NCBI GenBank assembly: GCA_034926675.1
Contig: JAYFQW010000004.1
Location: 1-61,001 of the forward strand
Direction: 5' to 3'
From: Clostridia bacterium
Lineage (GTDB): Bacteria; Bacillota; DTU025
Length of the DNA: 61,001 nucleotides
Below, piece after piece: positions 34,829 to 44,392 of this stretch. Every line of letters starts with the position of its first letter. Within the stretch, counting starts at the first letter, position 1. Below the pieces are notes generated by a model. It made no database searches, was not told where the DNA came from, and worked only from the letters and a program-made list of their open reading frames with translations. The position numbers and the translations under genes were made by a program.

Positions 34829-36976
34829 ATGGTTGAGAACGGACTGAATTGGATCACCAATTTCATCTGGGGAATTGCCGATGATGTCTTGCGCGACGTA
34901 TATGTGCGCGGCAAGTATCGAGATGTTATCCTTCCCATGACGGTTCTTCGCCGCCTCGACGCGGTGCTGGAGCCTTCCAAGCAAGCTGTTTTGGTCATGA
35001 AGGGACACCTAGACGAGGCGGGCATTGTGAACCAGGACGTGGCGCTGAAGAATGCGGCTGGCCACGCTTTCTATAACATGTCTCCCTTCACCCTGCGTGA
35101 TCTCCAGACCCGATCAAGGGCCCAGCAGCTCAGGTCGGACTTCGAGGCATATCTGGACGGATTCTCGTCCAACGTGCAGGAGATCCTGGACAAGCTCAAG
35201 TTCCGAAACCAGATCCCCACGCTCGTTGAGGCCGACATCCTGGGCAGCTTGATCGAGAAGTTCCTCGATACGTCTATCAACTTGAGTCCGAACCCCGTAT
35301 TGAACGGCGATGGCTCGGAGAGACGCCCCGGGCTGGACAACCATGCCATGGGCACGATCTTCGAAGAGCTGATTAGGCGGTTCAACGAGGAGAACAACGA
35401 GGAAGCCGGCGAACACTTCACACCGCGCGATGTGGTAAGGCTCATGGCCGACCTGGTTCTTCTACCCATCGCCCATCAGATTGAGTCCGGCACATACCTC
35501 GTGTACGACGGTGCGTGCGGCACCGGCGGCATGCTCACTCTTGCAGAATCCCGCCTCGTCGAACTCGCTCGCGAGCATGGAAAGGAAGTTTCAATCCACC
35601 TGTACGGACAGGAGGTCAACCCTGAGATCTACGCTATCACAAAGGCGGACTTGCTGCTGATGGGCAAGGGAGACGACGCGGACGGGATCCACTTGGGCTC
35701 CACGCTCTCGCAGGACGGCTTCCCCGCGCATGATTTCGACTTCATGCTCTCCAACCCGCCCTACGGCAAGAACTGGAAAGCCGACCTGGACCGCATGGGC
35801 GGGAAAGACAGCATCAAGGACCCCCGGTTCATCGTGGAACATGCCGGCGATCCAGAGTTCAGCCTGATAACCCGCTCCAGCGATGGTCAGCTAATGTTCC
35901 TCGTAAACAAGCTCTCCAAGATGAAATCAAACACTTCGCTCGGCCTCGGCAGCCGCATCGCCGAAGTCCACAACGGGTCGTCGCTTTTCACAGGCGACGC
36001 CGGCCAAGGGGAGAGCAACATCCGTCGGTGGATCATCGAGAACGACTGGCTCGAGGCCATCATCGCCCTTCCGTTGAACATGTTCTACAACACGGGCATC
36101 GCGACGTACATATGGGTGCTTACAAACCGCAAACCGGAACACCGCAAGGGCAAAGTTCAGCTCATCGACGCCGCCCAGTGGTTCAGCCCCCTGCGCAAGA
36201 ACCTGGGCAGGAAGAACTGCGAGCTGTCGGAAGAAGACATCAACCGCATCGTTCAGGTCTTCCTCGCATTCGAGGAGACTGAGCAGTCCAGAATCTTCCG
36301 CAACGAGGCCTTCGGCTATCACAAGATAACAGCCGAACGGCCCCTCAGGTTGAAGGTTGACCTGTCGGAGTCCAGGCGCGCCCGGTTCCGCCTCGCCTGC
36401 AAGACCGCAGGCGAGGAGCCCCTAGCCGACCTGGTCGACTGCCTGTCGCAAACCCTTGGCCCCGGGCCGCACATGGACTTCAACGTCTTCATGGCCCACG
36501 CGCAGGATGACGCTGACCGATGCGGCGCCAAGCTCACAGCCAGGCGCCAGAAGCTGCTCCAGTCTGATCTGTCGGAGAAAGACGAGGCCGCGGCGCCGGT
36601 CTTCAAAAGGATACACAGGTCAGGCAGAACAGTGCCTGATCCGCTGCATGGCCTATTCCCTGCTTTGGTGGACGGCAAGCACTGCGCAGTTGAGTATGAG
36701 CCCGACACCGAGCTCCGCGACACCGAGCAGGTTCCGCTCCTGGAGGAGGGCGGCATTGAGGCGTTCTTCAGCCGCGAGGTGCTGCCATATGTCCCAGACG
36801 CCTGGATAGACGAGAAGGCCACCAAGACCGGATACGAGATCTCGTTCACCCGATACTTCTACAAACCCCAGCCACTGCGCACCTTGGACGAAATCCGCGC
36901 CGACATCGAGGCCTTGGAGCGCGAGACCGATGGGCTGCTTCAGCAGATCATGGTGGAGACGGAGGCAGGCCGATGA
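34829..36976 (+). CDS. hsdM: Type I restriction-modification system, methyltransferase subunit HsdM
   Basis: N6-adenine DNA methyltransferase. The N-terminal HsdM helical domain (about 1-160, NFIWGIADDVLRDVY) is followed by the SAM-binding region with DGACGTGGML (motif I, about 228-237) and the catalytic NPPY (about 310). The C-terminal part beyond about residue 480 is longer than usual; 715 residues compares with about 500 for the classical enzyme, resembling the long HsdM of some type I families. It overlaps hsdS by 4 bases. It starts about 100 bases after the repeat, which suggests the whole system was acquired. Confidence 0.95.
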   Translation: MVENGLNWITNFIWGIADDVLRDVYVRGKYRDVILPMTVLRRLDAVLEPSKQAVLVMKGHLDEAGIVNQDVALKNAAGHAFYNMSPFTLRDLQTRSRAQQLRSDFEAYLDGFSSNVQEILDKLKFRNQIPTLVEADILGSLIEKFLDTSINLSPNPVLNGDGSERRPGLDNHAMGTIFEELIRRFNEENNEEAGEHFTPRDVVRLMADLVLLPIAHQIESGTYLVYDGACGTGGMLTLAESRLVELAREHGKEVSIHLYGQEVNPEIYAITKADLLLMGKGDDADGIHLGSTLSQDGFPAHDFDFMLSNPPYGKNWKADLDRMGGKDSIKDPRFIVEHAGDPEFSLITRSSDGQLMFLVNKLSKMKSNTSLGLGSRIAEVHNGSSLFTGDAGQGESNIRRWIIENDWLEAIIALPLNMFYNTGIATYIWVLTNRKPEHRKGKVQLIDAAQWFSPLRKNLGRKNCELSEEDINRIVQVFLAFEETEQSRIFRNEAFGYHKITAERPLRLKVDLSESRRARFRLACKTAGEEPLADLVDCLSQTLGPGPHMDFNVFMAHAQDDADRCGAKLTARRQKLLQSDLSEKDEAAAPVFKRIHRSGRTVPDPLHGLFPALVDGKHCAVEYEPDTELRDTEQVPLLEEGGIEAFFSREVLPYVPDAWIDEKATKTGYEISFTRYFYKPQPLRTLDEIRADIEALERETDGLLQQIMVETEAGR

Positions 36977-38508
36977 CCGTGAGGCTAGGGTTTCCGAATG
37001 AAGCAGAATATTCTCGTTACGTCGTCAGAGCAAGCGTCAACAGCCAGGCGTGGGCGCTCGCATGTCCCCCGAGGTGGCGACATAAGCGTCTTCGGATGCT
37101 ATGCAGGATCAACCCAGCGAGAAGCACATGTCCTAGCGGTAACGGTAGTGCCCTAGTGTCATTTCTTCCGATGGAGCTGGCCAAAGCGAATGATCCCCAC
37201 TTCAGGACGAGAGCAGTGTCGCTAGCGGACGTGTCAAATGGATTCACGCCCTTTCTGGACGGCGATCTACTGATAGCCAAGATCACACCGTGCTTTGAGA
37301 ATGGGAAAGGCGGAATCGCATGCAACCTACATGGCGGTTTGGGTTTTGGGTCAACGGAATTCCACGTACTAAGACCTGGTTCCGAGATAGATGCACGATT
37401 CTTGTACTATGCAACGCTATCTCGACCGTTCCGTGACGTCGGCGCAAAGATGATGAAGGGTTCCGCAGGCCAGAAGCGCGTCCCCGCTGAGTTCTTGGCC
37501 GATTTTGTGATGCCGCTTCCGGATATTGAAGAGCAAAGGCTTGCAGCCAGGTTTCTAGGTGGAAACGGTCAGCTGGTAAGCCACCTCATCCGCGCCAAGC
37601 GCCGGCAGATCGACCTTCTCAACGAGCAGAAGCAGGTCATCATCCACCGGGCCGTGACCAGAGGGCTCGATCCTGACGTTCGGCTCAGACCATCGGGCAT
37701 CGACTGGCTATCAGGCATTCCTGAACACTGGAAATCGGTTCGTGCAGGAACCCTGGCGTCCTCGCTCCAGACCGGGCCTTTCGGCAGCCAGCTTCACGCA
37801 CAGGAGTATCGGTCAAATGGCATACCAGTCATCAACCCATCTCACATGGCAAATGGGAAGATCTGTCCTGACCCAGAGTGTGCCATTGGTCCAGAAAAAG
37901 CCGCACAGCTGTCTCGACACCGCTTGCGAGTTGGGGACATTGTGTTTGCACGGCGCGGGGAGCTTGGAAGATGCGCGCTTGTCGGCGATCAGGAGGCAGG
38001 TTGGTTCTGCGGCACAGGTAGCCTTCGCATGAGACTAACAGATCAAGTAGCTCACCCCGAGTACATGCTCCAGCTGTTCCTTTCGAAGGGCGTTGCCGAA
38101 TGGCTGTCTCTACAGTCTGTTGGAGCGACAATGGATAACCTCAATACGGGTATTCTTGCGCGACTACCACTACCACTGCCCCCGAAGGATGAACAACGGG
38201 CTATTATCGACTACCTCAGCACGCAGCGAGCGATGATCGATGGAGTCATTGGGCGTGTCCAACGCCAAATCTCCCTCCTCCAGGAATACCGCACTCGCCT
38301 CATCGCCGACGTGGTCACTGGCAAGCTGGACGTTCGCAACGCAGAACTGGCTGGTTTCGACGGGCTCGAAACGCCGGACGACATAGAAGCGTCAGAGGAA
38401 TCCTATGACAAATGCGACAACAACGCGGACGATGGCGATACTGCTGACGCCGCCCGCTCGACGGACATAACCGACCACGAGGAGGTTGACGCGTATGTCG
38501 ACGACTGA
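36973..38508 (+). CDS. hsdS: Type I restriction-modification system, specificity subunit HsdS
   Basis: Target recognition subunit with two halves. The first target domain is at about 45-200 with DGDLLIAKITPCFENGK. A conserved coiled-coil follows (RRQIDLLNEQKQVIIHRAVTRG, about 212-233). The second target domain opens with GIPEHWK and contains GDIVFARRGELG. A second coiled-coil (about 410-445) is followed by an unusual acidic tail (ESYDKCDNNADDGDTAD...) of about 35 residues. The two domains set the bipartite DNA target. ATGA-type overlap with hsdM; the end overlaps the hsdR start. The N-terminal 20 residues look odd and a later start is possible. Confidence 0.92.
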   Translation: MTVRLGFPNEAEYSRYVVRASVNSQAWALACPPRWRHKRLRMLCRINPARSTCPSGNGSALVSFLPMELAKANDPHFRTRAVSLADVSNGFTPFLDGDLLIAKITPCFENGKGGIACNLHGGLGFGSTEFHVLRPGSEIDARFLYYATLSRPFRDVGAKMMKGSAGQKRVPAEFLADFVMPLPDIEEQRLAARFLGGNGQLVSHLIRAKRRQIDLLNEQKQVIIHRAVTRGLDPDVRLRPSGIDWLSGIPEHWKSVRAGTLASSLQTGPFGSQLHAQEYRSNGIPVINPSHMANGKICPDPECAIGPEKAAQLSRHRLRVGDIVFARRGELGRCALVGDQEAGWFCGTGSLRMRLTDQVAHPEYMLQLFLSKGVAEWLSLQSVGATMDNLNTGILARLPLPLPPKDEQRAIIDYLSTQRAMIDGVIGRVQRQISLLQEYRTRLIADVVTGKLDVRNAELAGFDGLETPDDIEASEESYDKCDNNADDGDTADAARSTDITDHEEVDAYVDD

Positions 38509-41500
38509 TACCAGCGAGAAGGGCCTGGAAAGCTTGATCGTCGCGTCGCTGACTGGACAAGCACAGCTCGTGGATGCGGCTACGGCTGCATCGGCGATGG
38601 AGGATAGAGCTTCGGGCGCGTACCCAGACGGTGTACGGGAGTCAGCTGCTTCGTACGCGGGGGGTGGCTACGTGCTGGGCCGCTCAGCGGATTACGACCG
38701 CGATCACGCTGTGGACTTGGCCAAGCTCCTTGCATTCCTGCGCGCAACCCAGCCTCGTGTCGTCGATCAACTCGGTCTGGATGAGGAGGGGCCCAGGCGA
38801 CTGGCTTTCCTCGCCCGCCTTCAGGGCGAGATCGCCAAACGGGGCATTGTGGACATCCTGCGCCGGGGCATCAAGCACGGCCCGGCATCGGTGGACCTCT
38901 TCTACGACACCCCCTCTCCCGGCAACGCCAAAGCCGCTGAGCAGTTTGGGGCCAATGTCTTCAGCGTCACCCGTCAACTGCGGTACAGCAAGGACGAGAC
39001 CCCGCTGGCCCTGGATCTCTGCCTATTCGTCAATGGACTACCGACAGCCACCTTCGAACTGAAGAACAGCCTGACAAAACAGACGGTCGAAGATGCCGTT
39101 CAGCAGTACATGAGGGACCGCGACCCGCGGGAACCGCTGTTTGAGCTAGGCCGCTGCCTGGCGCATTTCGCCGTGGACGATCAAGAAGTGCGCTTCTGCA
39201 CCCACCTGAAGGGCAAGGCCTCATGGTTCCTGCCGTTCAACAAGGGCTACAACAACGGCGCCGGCAACCCGCCCAACTCGAGCGGCATCAAAACAGACTA
39301 CCTGTGGCGGCAGATTCTGACCCGCGAGAGCCTGACTGGCATCATCGAAAACTACGCACAGCTAGTTGAGAACAAGGACCCCCACACTGGCAAACGCAAG
39401 CGTACACAGGTATTCCCCCGCTTTCACCAGCTCGATGTGGTGCGTAAGCTTCTGGAGCATGTGGGTCAGCACGGCGTCGGCCACCGATACCTCATCCAGC
39501 ATTCAGCCGGCAGCGGTAAGAGCAACTCCATCGCATGGCTGGCCCATCAGCTCGTGGGGCTAGAGCGCGACGCCAGGCCCGTCTTCGATTCAGTCATCGT
39601 CGTAACTGACCGCAAAGTCCTCGATTCTCAGATCAAGGGCATAGTCAAGCAGTTCGCCCAGGTGTCGGCCACAGTCGGGCATGCTGAACACTCTGGGGAT
39701 CTCCGGCGATTCCTGGCCGCCGGCAAGAAGATCATCATCACCACTGTGCAGAAGTTCCCGTTCATCCTCGACGAAATCGGTGATGAACACAGAGTGCGCT
39801 CCTTCGCCATCCTGATCGACGAGGCCCACTCCAGCCAGGGCGGGCGCACCGCAGCCCAGATGAACATCGCGCTCTCCAGTCACGGCGAAGCACCCGATGA
39901 AGAGACTGTGGAAGACGCTATCAACCGCATCATGGAAGCGCGGAAGATGCTCACTAATGCCAGCTATTTCGCCTTCACCGCGACGCCCAAGAACAAGACG
40001 CTCGAGATCTTCGGCGAGGCTTTCCCAGACGGCGACAAGGTCCGGCGCCTGCCATTCCACACGTACACGATGAAGCAAGCCATCCAGGAAGGCTTCATCC
40101 TGGACGTGCTGCAGAACTACACGCCGGTCGAGAGTTACTACCGGCTGATGAAAAAGGTAGAGGACGACCCCGAGTTCGACACCAAGAAGGCTCAGAAGAA
40201 GCTCAGGCGGTTCGTTGAGTCGAACGACCATGCCGTCCGCACAAAGGCGGAGATCATGGTGGACCACTTCCACGACCAAGTTGCCGCCAAGCAGAAGATC
40301 GGCGGCGAGGCCCGCGCCATGGTAGTCACCGGCAGCATCGAGCGGGCAATCCAGTACTATTGCGCCGTCAGCGACTACCTCCGGGAACGCAAGAGCCCGT
40401 ACGGGGCCATAGTTGCATTCTCGGGCGAACACGAGCACGGGGGCATAATGGTTACGGAGGCGTCGTTGAACGGCTTCCCGAGCAACCAGATCCCGGACCG
40501 CTTTCGCGAGGATCCATACCGCTTTCTGATATGCGCCGACAAGTTTCAGACAGGCTACGATGAGCCTCTGCTTCACACGATGTACGTGGACAAAGCTCTC
40601 TCCGGGATCAAGGCGGTGCAGACCCTGTCGCGGCTAAATCGGGCTCACCCCAGGAAGTACGACACTTTCGTGCTGGATTTCCAAAACGACGTCGATACGA
40701 TTCGTAAGTCTTTCCAGGACTACTACCAGACCACGATCCTGAGCGAGGAGACCGACCCTAACAAGCTGCACGACCTCAAGACGGACCTCGACAACTACCA
40801 GGTGTACAACGGCGGCCAGATCGGCCGTCTAGTCCAACTCTACCTAGGCGGCGCCCAGCGTGACAAGCTCGACCCCATCCTCGACAGCTGCGTAGATGTG
40901 TACGTCCGCGACCTGGATGAAGACGAGCAGGTGGACTTCAAGGGCAAGGCAAAGGCCTTCGCGCGGACATATGGATTCCTGGCCTCGATCCTGCCGTATT
41001 CTAGTGCCGACTGGGAGAAGCTCGCTGTCTTCCTCAACTTTCTCATCCCCAGGCTGCCGGCGCCGATGGAAGACGATCTGTCCAAAGGCATTTTGGAGGC
41101 CATCGACATGGACAGCTACCGGGTGGAGGTCCGCTCAAACATGAACATCCGGCTAGACAACGTCGACGCTGAGATCGACCCAGTCCCAACAAGCGGCGGC
41201 GGGCACATGCCCGAGCCCGAACTCGACCGCCTAAGCAGCATTCTTAGGGACTTCAATGACATGTTCGGCAATGTCGACTGGAAAGACAAAGACAAGATAG
41301 GCCGGGTCATCGCCCAGGAGATCCCGGTGAAAGTAGCGGCCGACAAGGCATATCAGAATGCCATGAAAAACTCCGACAAGCAGAACGCCAAGATCGAGCA
41401 TGACAAAGTGCTTCAGCAGGTGATACTGGAGATGTTGTCGGACCACGCTGAACTCTACAAGCGGTACAGCGATGACCCGGATTTCCGGAAATGGCTCAGC

Positions 41501-41539
41501 GACGCGATATTCGCTGCAACATACAAGGCGGCTGTGTAG
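38495..41539 (+). CDS. hsdR: Type I restriction-modification system, restriction subunit HsdR
   Basis: ATP-dependent DNA translocase and nuclease. The N-terminal nuclease domain carries the ExK element in FELKNSL (about residue 187). Walker A is HSAGSGKSNSIAWL (about 330-340), then the DEAH box LIDEAHSSQGG and motif III TATPKNK. The second RecA-like domain has FQTGYDEPLLHTMYVDK and QTLSRLNRAHP. About 1014 residues from the ATG at 38495, which has GAGGAGG upstream; a TTG nine bases earlier is less likely. It completes an apparently intact type I system. Confidence 0.95.
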   Translation: MSTTDTSEKGLESLIVASLTGQAQLVDAATAASAMEDRASGAYPDGVRESAASYAGGGYVLGRSADYDRDHAVDLAKLLAFLRATQPRVVDQLGLDEEGPRRLAFLARLQGEIAKRGIVDILRRGIKHGPASVDLFYDTPSPGNAKAAEQFGANVFSVTRQLRYSKDETPLALDLCLFVNGLPTATFELKNSLTKQTVEDAVQQYMRDRDPREPLFELGRCLAHFAVDDQEVRFCTHLKGKASWFLPFNKGYNNGAGNPPNSSGIKTDYLWRQILTRESLTGIIENYAQLVENKDPHTGKRKRTQVFPRFHQLDVVRKLLEHVGQHGVGHRYLIQHSAGSGKSNSIAWLAHQLVGLERDARPVFDSVIVVTDRKVLDSQIKGIVKQFAQVSATVGHAEHSGDLRRFLAAGKKIIITTVQKFPFILDEIGDEHRVRSFAILIDEAHSSQGGRTAAQMNIALSSHGEAPDEETVEDAINRIMEARKMLTNASYFAFTATPKNKTLEIFGEAFPDGDKVRRLPFHTYTMKQAIQEGFILDVLQNYTPVESYYRLMKKVEDDPEFDTKKAQKKLRRFVESNDHAVRTKAEIMVDHFHDQVAAKQKIGGEARAMVVTGSIERAIQYYCAVSDYLRERKSPYGAIVAFSGEHEHGGIMVTEASLNGFPSNQIPDRFREDPYRFLICADKFQTGYDEPLLHTMYVDKALSGIKAVQTLSRLNRAHPRKYDTFVLDFQNDVDTIRKSFQDYYQTTILSEETDPNKLHDLKTDLDNYQVYNGGQIGRLVQLYLGGAQRDKLDPILDSCVDVYVRDLDEDEQVDFKGKAKAFARTYGFLASILPYSSADWEKLAVFLNFLIPRLPAPMEDDLSKGILEAIDMDSYRVEVRSNMNIRLDNVDAEIDPVPTSGGGHMPEPELDRLSSILRDFNDMFGNVDWKDKDKIGRVIAQEIPVKVAADKAYQNAMKNSDKQNAKIEHDKVLQQVILEMLSDHAELYKRYSDDPDFRKWLSDAIFAATYKAAV

Positions 41540-41580
41540 GCGGCTGTGGGAACGGTTGGGCGACTGGAGCCGACATTCCC

Positions 41581-41606
41581 CCGTCAGAGCCCTCTGCTGC
41601 TGACGG
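41581..41606 (+). terminator. Weak terminator-like hairpin after hsdR
   Basis: A 7-bp stem CCGTCAG/CTGACGG with a 12-base loop lies 42 bases after the hsdR stop. No U-run follows, so it may only protect the 3' end. The rest of 41540-41742 shows no gene. Confidence 0.35.
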
Positions 41607-41742
41607 AAGTACTCCTTATTGGTACGCCTTCATGGCTCGCGTGTGAGTCCTGCCACGATGAACACAGAAGCAGATCACAGTCCTGCCCGTCCTAGTGCTA
41701 TGCCCTCCCGTGCAGTGCAACCGGCCCGTGGTTTCCGCATGA

Positions 41743-43035
41743 CTACTGCCCCTTGCCTCCATCCAGCATCATCTCGAGTTCGATCTCGTCCCGAATCGGT
41801 ATTCCTTCCTCTCCAATCAAGGGTATCTCCGGCTTCAATCGCCGCCCCTCAGTCACGGAATCCCGATGAACCGCAGCTATGCGGAAACCCGCCTTCTGGT
41901 AGAACCTAAGGGCGCGGGTGTTGTCATTCGTTGTGATCAGCCACACCCTGGAGGCCTCTGCTTCTCTGGCACGCTCAAGTACCCCGCGGATCAGCTGCTG
42001 CCCAATTCCGACCCCGCGTCGCAGGGCATCAAGCGAGACAATTTCGTATTGCCCATCGCGTACCTCATAGGTCAGCAACCCAAGGCGCCTGCCATCAACC
42101 GACACTGCAATGAGAGCTGGAAGCCGTGCCGCATCAACTAGCCTTCCACGTGTTACGATCCTCGTGGAACCCCATCTGTCTTTCAGCAGTCTCTCAGCCC
42201 ACTCCTGTTCATCATCAAGCAACGGGCGCACAATTGTCCAGCTTCTACCCACAACTGACAGAGAGTCGGCGAGTGCTCTCAAGGGATCGGCCGGATCCCA
42301 TATCTGCAGCATGAACAGTCCACGCCAGTCGGCGTCCCTCAGCACCGCCAGGAGAGCATCCCAGTCCACAATGCCTCTTCCCAGCGCAAGGTGCTCATCC
42401 CACTGGCCACCGTTGTCGTGGGCGTGCACCGCGCCAAGCCTCGGCATCCACAGACGTGCACACTCTGCAGCGTCGAACCCCTGGAGGACCGCATTTCCAG
42501 CGTTAAGTGCAAGCGATGTTGCTGGAGAGCACGCATCGAGGAGATCGAACGCATCCTCCGGGGAACCAAGTAGGCTGGTGGTCCCCGAGGCGGTGTTCTC
42601 AATCGTTAGCCTAATGCCAAGCGCCACGGCCCTCTCGCTGATCACGCGGAGTCCGCTCTTGGCAAGCGCGACTGCCTCAGCGCACGACATGCTCGGATCG
42701 GACTTGTGGCCACAGTGAACCGCCACCGTCATCGCATCGACCCGAGCCGCAAGCGTGAGTGTGCTCAAATATGCCTCGACGGAGCGCAGCCTATCGGCTG
42801 GATCGTTCGAAGCGATATTGATCCCTTTGGATGGAGGATGTAGAGAGAACATGAGGTCATGCCTGTTTCTGAGCTCGCACAGGCGCCCAACCTCGGCCTG
42901 ATCAGGCAGAAATGGGTTCAGCTGTGGCGCATCGCACGTAAGCTCGACGACGCGCAGTCCCTGCCTTACCAGGGCCTCAACAGCAGACACAGCATCCAGG
43001 TTCCCGTAGAGCCGTGTCGATACTCCCAAGCGCAT
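41743..43035 (-). CDS. Fusion of a sugar isomerase/epimerase-like TIM barrel and a GNAT acetyltransferase
   Basis: Residues 1-270 form a xylose-isomerase-like (AP endonuclease 2) TIM barrel, homologous end to end with the gene at 44393-45232. Residues about 290-430 form a GNAT domain with the acetyl-CoA loop RRGVGIGQQL and the typical NDNTRALRFYQKAGF. In the barrel the metal ligands Glu146, His206 and Asp207 remain. Three positions that are Asp178, His181 and Glu244 in the paralogue are Asn, Asn and Gln here. The barrel has therefore probably lost its metal and isomerase activity and may serve to bind a sugar for acetylation. The catalytic role is inferred. Confidence 0.85.
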   Translation of the reverse strand: MRLGVSTRLYGNLDAVSAVEALVRQGLRVVELTCDAPQLNPFLPDQAEVGRLCELRNRHDLMFSLHPPSKGINIASNDPADRLRSVEAYLSTLTLAARVDAMTVAVHCGHKSDPSMSCAEAVALAKSGLRVISERAVALGIRLTIENTASGTTSLLGSPEDAFDLLDACSPATSLALNAGNAVLQGFDAAECARLWMPRLGAVHAHDNGGQWDEHLALGRGIVDWDALLAVLRDADWRGLFMLQIWDPADPLRALADSLSVVGRSWTIVRPLLDDEQEWAERLLKDRWGSTRIVTRGRLVDAARLPALIAVSVDGRRLGLLTYEVRDGQYEIVSLDALRRGVGIGQQLIRGVLERAREAEASRVWLITTNDNTRALRFYQKAGFRIAAVHRDSVTEGRRLKPEIPLIGEEGIPIRDEIELEMMLDGGKGQ

Positions 43036-43106
43036 TCCGCAGTCGTACGCCCTTTCACGGTATCATTACACGGCATGGAATTCATCACTGACTTGAAACC
43101 ACCTGC

Positions 43107-43127
43107 GTGTGCCACAAATTGGCACAC
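43107..43127. promoter_or_regulatory. Palindromic operator candidate
   Basis: GTGTGCCA-caaat-TGGCACAC, a perfect 8-bp inverted repeat, lies 72 bases before the start of the TIM-barrel/GNAT gene. Such sites are typical for LacI-, ROK- or GntR-type repressors of sugar genes, but no such regulator is in the window. Confidence 0.45.
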
Positions 43128-43179
43128 TACGAGTAAGCAAGAAGTGCGCATATAATCTCCGAAGCAGGAATCTCAATGG

Positions 43180-43377
43180 CTAACCTATTCCCCTGCTGTG
43201 CGCAGATGACGCGCCCGCACTCTCCATCGATGCTGTGGCGTGATGAAGCCCGGCTGCCCGATCATCCCTAACGAGATCGAGGCGAGGATTTACCATGTTC
43301 ACCTGCGTGTACTCTGAGAGAGTGGACTTGAACAGCTCAAAGAACTCATCTGTCGTTTCCAGAATCCTGTCACTCAT
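43180..43377 (-). CDS. Small open frame, possibly real or a gene fragment
   Basis: Encodes 65 residues starting MSDRILETTDEFFELFKSTL. The first half reads like a normal soluble helical protein, while the second half is rich in Ala, His and Ser and less convincing. No clear Shine-Dalgarno sequence precedes the ATG. It sits between the sugar kinase gene and the TIM-barrel/GNAT gene, all on the same strand. It might be a small protein of that cluster or a decayed remnant. Not recognised. Confidence 0.25.
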   Translation of the reverse strand: MSDRILETTDEFFELFKSTLSEYTQVNMVNPRLDLVRDDRAAGLHHATASMESAGASSAHSRGIG

Positions 43378-43414
43378 AGAAAACAACCAGACAAGCGTCA
43401 CGGCTGCCCCTTCA

Positions 43415-44389
43415 TTATCCGGACAACAGCTCTCGGCAGGCCGCCTCGTGCTGGAGCCTCTCCAGTGTGCCATGGGCCAATGGGCCGGGCGATGCCGCCA
43501 TTTCCATAGCCCGGAGAATTGCGCCAAAGGCCGGGGAGAACTTCGGGCGCACGACACTGCACGAGCCATCCACCTCTGCGATGGACTGTGCAAAAGCGGC
43601 ATGCAGAACAGGATGAGCCCTGGACACGCCGCCTGCGAGTGCCACCGGGCAGCCTTCTCCACGCATCTCAAGGTGAGTGAGCACGTGACCCGCAAGGGAT
43701 CCAAGTTCCCTTCCTGCCTGCGCAAGTATGCGGATGGCCACCGCGTCGCCCCGGCCCGCGGCCTCCGACACTAGCCTTGCGAGGCCGGCCACTCGGTCGC
43801 GGCTTCCAGAGGCGCCCACCAGTTCCCGCTCGGATTCAAGGCTCCACTCATCGAGGATGGCCTTTCCCAGAATGGTCGGCTCTTCCCGCCCCTCGGATGC
43901 TCGGGTGGCTGCCTTCAGCGCATTCAGACCTATCTGGTATGCGCTTCCCTCATCACCTAGGAGTGGACCCCACCCGCCCATGGTGGCATTCTCGCCTGCA
44001 CGGTTGAACCCAGTGGCGAACGACCCCGTTCCTGCCAGCGCCACGACTCCATACCTCTCTCCCATGGCCCCGATGAACGTGCTCAGCTCATCTCCGGCAG
44101 CCTCCACAGCAGCCGACTCCACAATGCCATCCAGGGCGGATGTTACAATGGCCTCACCCGCGCCCGGTGCGCTCGCATAGAGCGCATCCACCCGCACCCT
44201 CTCAAGGCCCGCCTCAGCGAGAGCAGCCATGGCCGCATGTCGGATGGAACCCCGAGCGACCTCCACCGGCACGAACAGAGCGTTCAGCGGCCCGCCGCAC
44301 CCTACTCCCAGAACTGATCCATCCGTCCTGGCAAGCGCGAATACTGTCTTGGTGCCGCCCCCGTCGATGGCAGCTATGAGGTGATCCAC
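43415..44389 (-). CDS. BadF/BadG/BcrA-type ATPase, N-acetylglucosamine kinase-like
   Basis: ASKHA-fold sugar kinase. The phosphate-1 motif AIDGGGTKTVFAL is at residues 7-19. GVVALAGTGSFATG (about 114-127) is phosphate-2, followed by GGWGPLLGDEGSAYQIG, which is characteristic of N-acetylglucosamine kinases of the BadF group. CPVALAGGVSRAHP completes the adenosine site. 324 residues. It starts 3 bases after the stop of the isomerase gene upstream, so the two are one operon. Likely phosphorylates an amino sugar taken up from cell-wall or chitin breakdown. Confidence 0.88.
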   Translation of the reverse strand: MDHLIAAIDGGGTKTVFALARTDGSVLGVGCGGPLNALFVPVEVARGSIRHAAMAALAEAGLERVRVDALYASAPGAGEAIVTSALDGIVESAAVEAAGDELSTFIGAMGERYGVVALAGTGSFATGFNRAGENATMGGWGPLLGDEGSAYQIGLNALKAATRASEGREEPTILGKAILDEWSLESERELVGASGSRDRVAGLARLVSEAAGRGDAVAIRILAQAGRELGSLAGHVLTHLEMRGEGCPVALAGGVSRAHPVLHAAFAQSIAEVDGSCSVVRPKFSPAFGAILRAMEMAASPGPLAHGTLERLQHEAACRELLSG

Positions 44390-44392
44390 GAG

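Noticed and set aside
39590-40576. 328-residue minus-strand frame inside hsdR
   Set aside because: hsdR motifs on the plus strand are continuous through this stretch; the minus frame has no recognisable domain.
43378-43725. Upstream part of the 181-residue minus frame 43180-43725
   Set aside because: It lies within the BadF-type kinase gene in another frame; only the last 65 codons fall in free DNA.
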